A DNA stretch of 64,000 nt from Lelliottia nimipressuralis (GTDB taxonomy: Bacteria > Pseudomonadota > Gammaproteobacteria > Enterobacterales > Enterobacteriaceae), in NCBI RefSeq assembly GCF_004402045.1, contig NZ_SOMG01000016.1:248001-312000 (forward strand), in the 5' to 3' direction. The position numbers and the translations under genes are program-made. The stretch's first letter is position 1. Each line of letters opens with the position of its first letter. This document shows positions 63,345 through 64,000 of the stretch, one piece after another. The notes under the pieces were generated by a model. It made no database searches. It saw only the letters and a program-made list of their open reading frames with translations, and was not told the origin of the DNA.

Positions 63345-63353
63345 GGAACGGTT

Positions 63354-64000
63354 ATGGACCAAAAACGTCTTACACACCTGCGGCAGCTCGAAGCGGAAAG
63401 TATCCATATTATCCGCGAAGTGGCCGCCGAGTTTTCTAACCCGGTGATGATGTACTCCATCGGTAAAGATTCCAGCGTCATGCTGCATCTGGCGCGTAAA
63501 GCGTTTTACCCAGGTACGCTGCCGTTCCCGCTGCTGCATGTGGATACCGGCTGGAAATTCCGTGAGATGTACGAATTCCGCGACCGTACCGCAAAAGCCT
63601 ACGGCTGCGAGCTGCTGGTACATAAAAACCCGGAAGGGGTGGCGATGGGCATTAACCCGTTCGTGCACGGCAGCGCTAAACACACCGATATCATGAAAAC
63701 CGAAGGGCTGAAGCAGGCGCTGAACAAATACGGTTTTGATGCGGCCTTCGGCGGCGCGCGCCGTGACGAAGAGAAATCCCGCGCCAAAGAGCGTATCTAC
63801 TCCTTCCGCGACCGCTTCCACCGCTGGGACCCTAAAAACCAGCGTCCGGAGCTGTGGCACAACTACAACGGCCAGATCAACAAAGGCGAAAGCATTCGCG
63901 TCTTCCCGCTCTCCAACTGGACCGAGCTGGATATCTGGCAGTATATCTATCTGGAAAACATCGAAATCGTTCCGCTGTATCTGGCCGCTGAGCGTCCGGT
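63354..64000 (+). CDS. cysD: Sulfate adenylyltransferase subunit CysD (partial)
   Basis: CysD is the ATP-PPase catalytic subunit of ATP sulfurylase, which works with the GTPase CysN to form adenylyl sulfate. The first 215 codons are present, from ATG at 63354 ([20 protein letters not shown]) with AAGGAAC upstream. The PP-loop [12 protein letters not shown] is at about 32-43. Other conserved segments are [31 protein letters not shown] and [15 protein letters not shown]. The gene runs off the window and would be followed by cysN and cysC by analogy with enterics. Confidence 0.97.
   Translation, partial: MDQKRLTHLRQLEAESIHIIREVAAEFSNPVMMYSIGKDSSVMLHLARKAFYPGTLPFPLLHVDTGWKFREMYEFRDRTAKAYGCELLVHKNPEGVAMGINPFVHGSAKHTDIMKTEGLKQALNKYGFDAAFGGARRDEEKSRAKERIYSFRDRFHRWDPKNQRPELWHNYNGQINKGESIRVFPLSNWTELDIWQYIYLENIEIVPLYLAAERP

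Noticed and set aside
62130..63860. A 576-codon frame antisense to cysG and cysD
   Set aside because: It spans two well-supported genes on the other strand and is a known effect of GC-rich codon usage; the amino-acid composition (many His, Arg, Gln) is that of antisense shadow frames.

Overview
The window is a chromosomal segment of an enteric gammaproteobacterium (Enterobacteriaceae). Gene order, gene lengths and protein sequences follow the Escherichia coli thyA-to-cysD region closely. Differences at known variable spots fit the Enterobacter/Lelliottia/Leclercia/Klebsiella side of the family better than E. coli: no mazEF, no CRISPR-cas, a glycerate kinase after gudD, a second-type cysG before cysD, and an extra cassette after eno. 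The genus is inference. No phage, IS element or CRISPR array was seen.

Region 1 (1-14.5 kb) holds the end of lgt, thyA, a minor-pseudopilin cluster (ppdA-ppdB-ygdB-ppdC) and the recombination block recC-ptrA-recB-recD, mostly with overlapping stop/start codons. Region 2 (14.5-25.4 kb) holds argA behind tandem ARG boxes, amiC, one initiator tRNA, mltA, tcdA, the csdA-csdE cysteine desulfurase pair, ygdI, the sRNA GcvB divergent from gcvA, ygdD, rlmM and xni. Region 3 (25.5-33.9 kb) holds sdaC-sdaB, ppnN, queF, syd, the CsrA-sequestering RNA CsrB with an upstream UvrY box, and yqcC-truC-yqcA.

Region 4 (34.2-39.5 kb) is a D-glucarate catabolic operon, gudP-gudX-gudD, followed by a glycerate 2-kinase. 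Region 5 (39.6-50.1 kb) holds barA (the sensor kinase that feeds UvrY and therefore csrB), rlmD, relA, mazG, pyrG and eno. Region 6 (50.1-54.9 kb) is the accessory part: an orphan thioester-reductase/fatty-acyl-reductase-like SDR with an AT-rich upstream region, then a divergent RpiR-type regulator and a PTS EIICB-nanE operon, predicted to take up and process an N-acetylated amino sugar. Region 7 (54.9-64 kb) holds queE and queD, the sulfate-assimilation operon cysJIH, iap, and a siroheme synthase cysG leading into cysD, which is cut by the window end.

Functional links inside the window are notable. BarA signals to CsrB. CysG makes the siroheme that CysI needs, beside cysJIH and cysD. QueD, QueE and QueF are three steps of queuosine biosynthesis. 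Glycerate kinase makes 2-phosphoglycerate, the substrate of Eno. About ten REP-type palindromes of a GCCGGGT...ACCCGGC or GCCCGGT...ACCGGGC type sit between operons.
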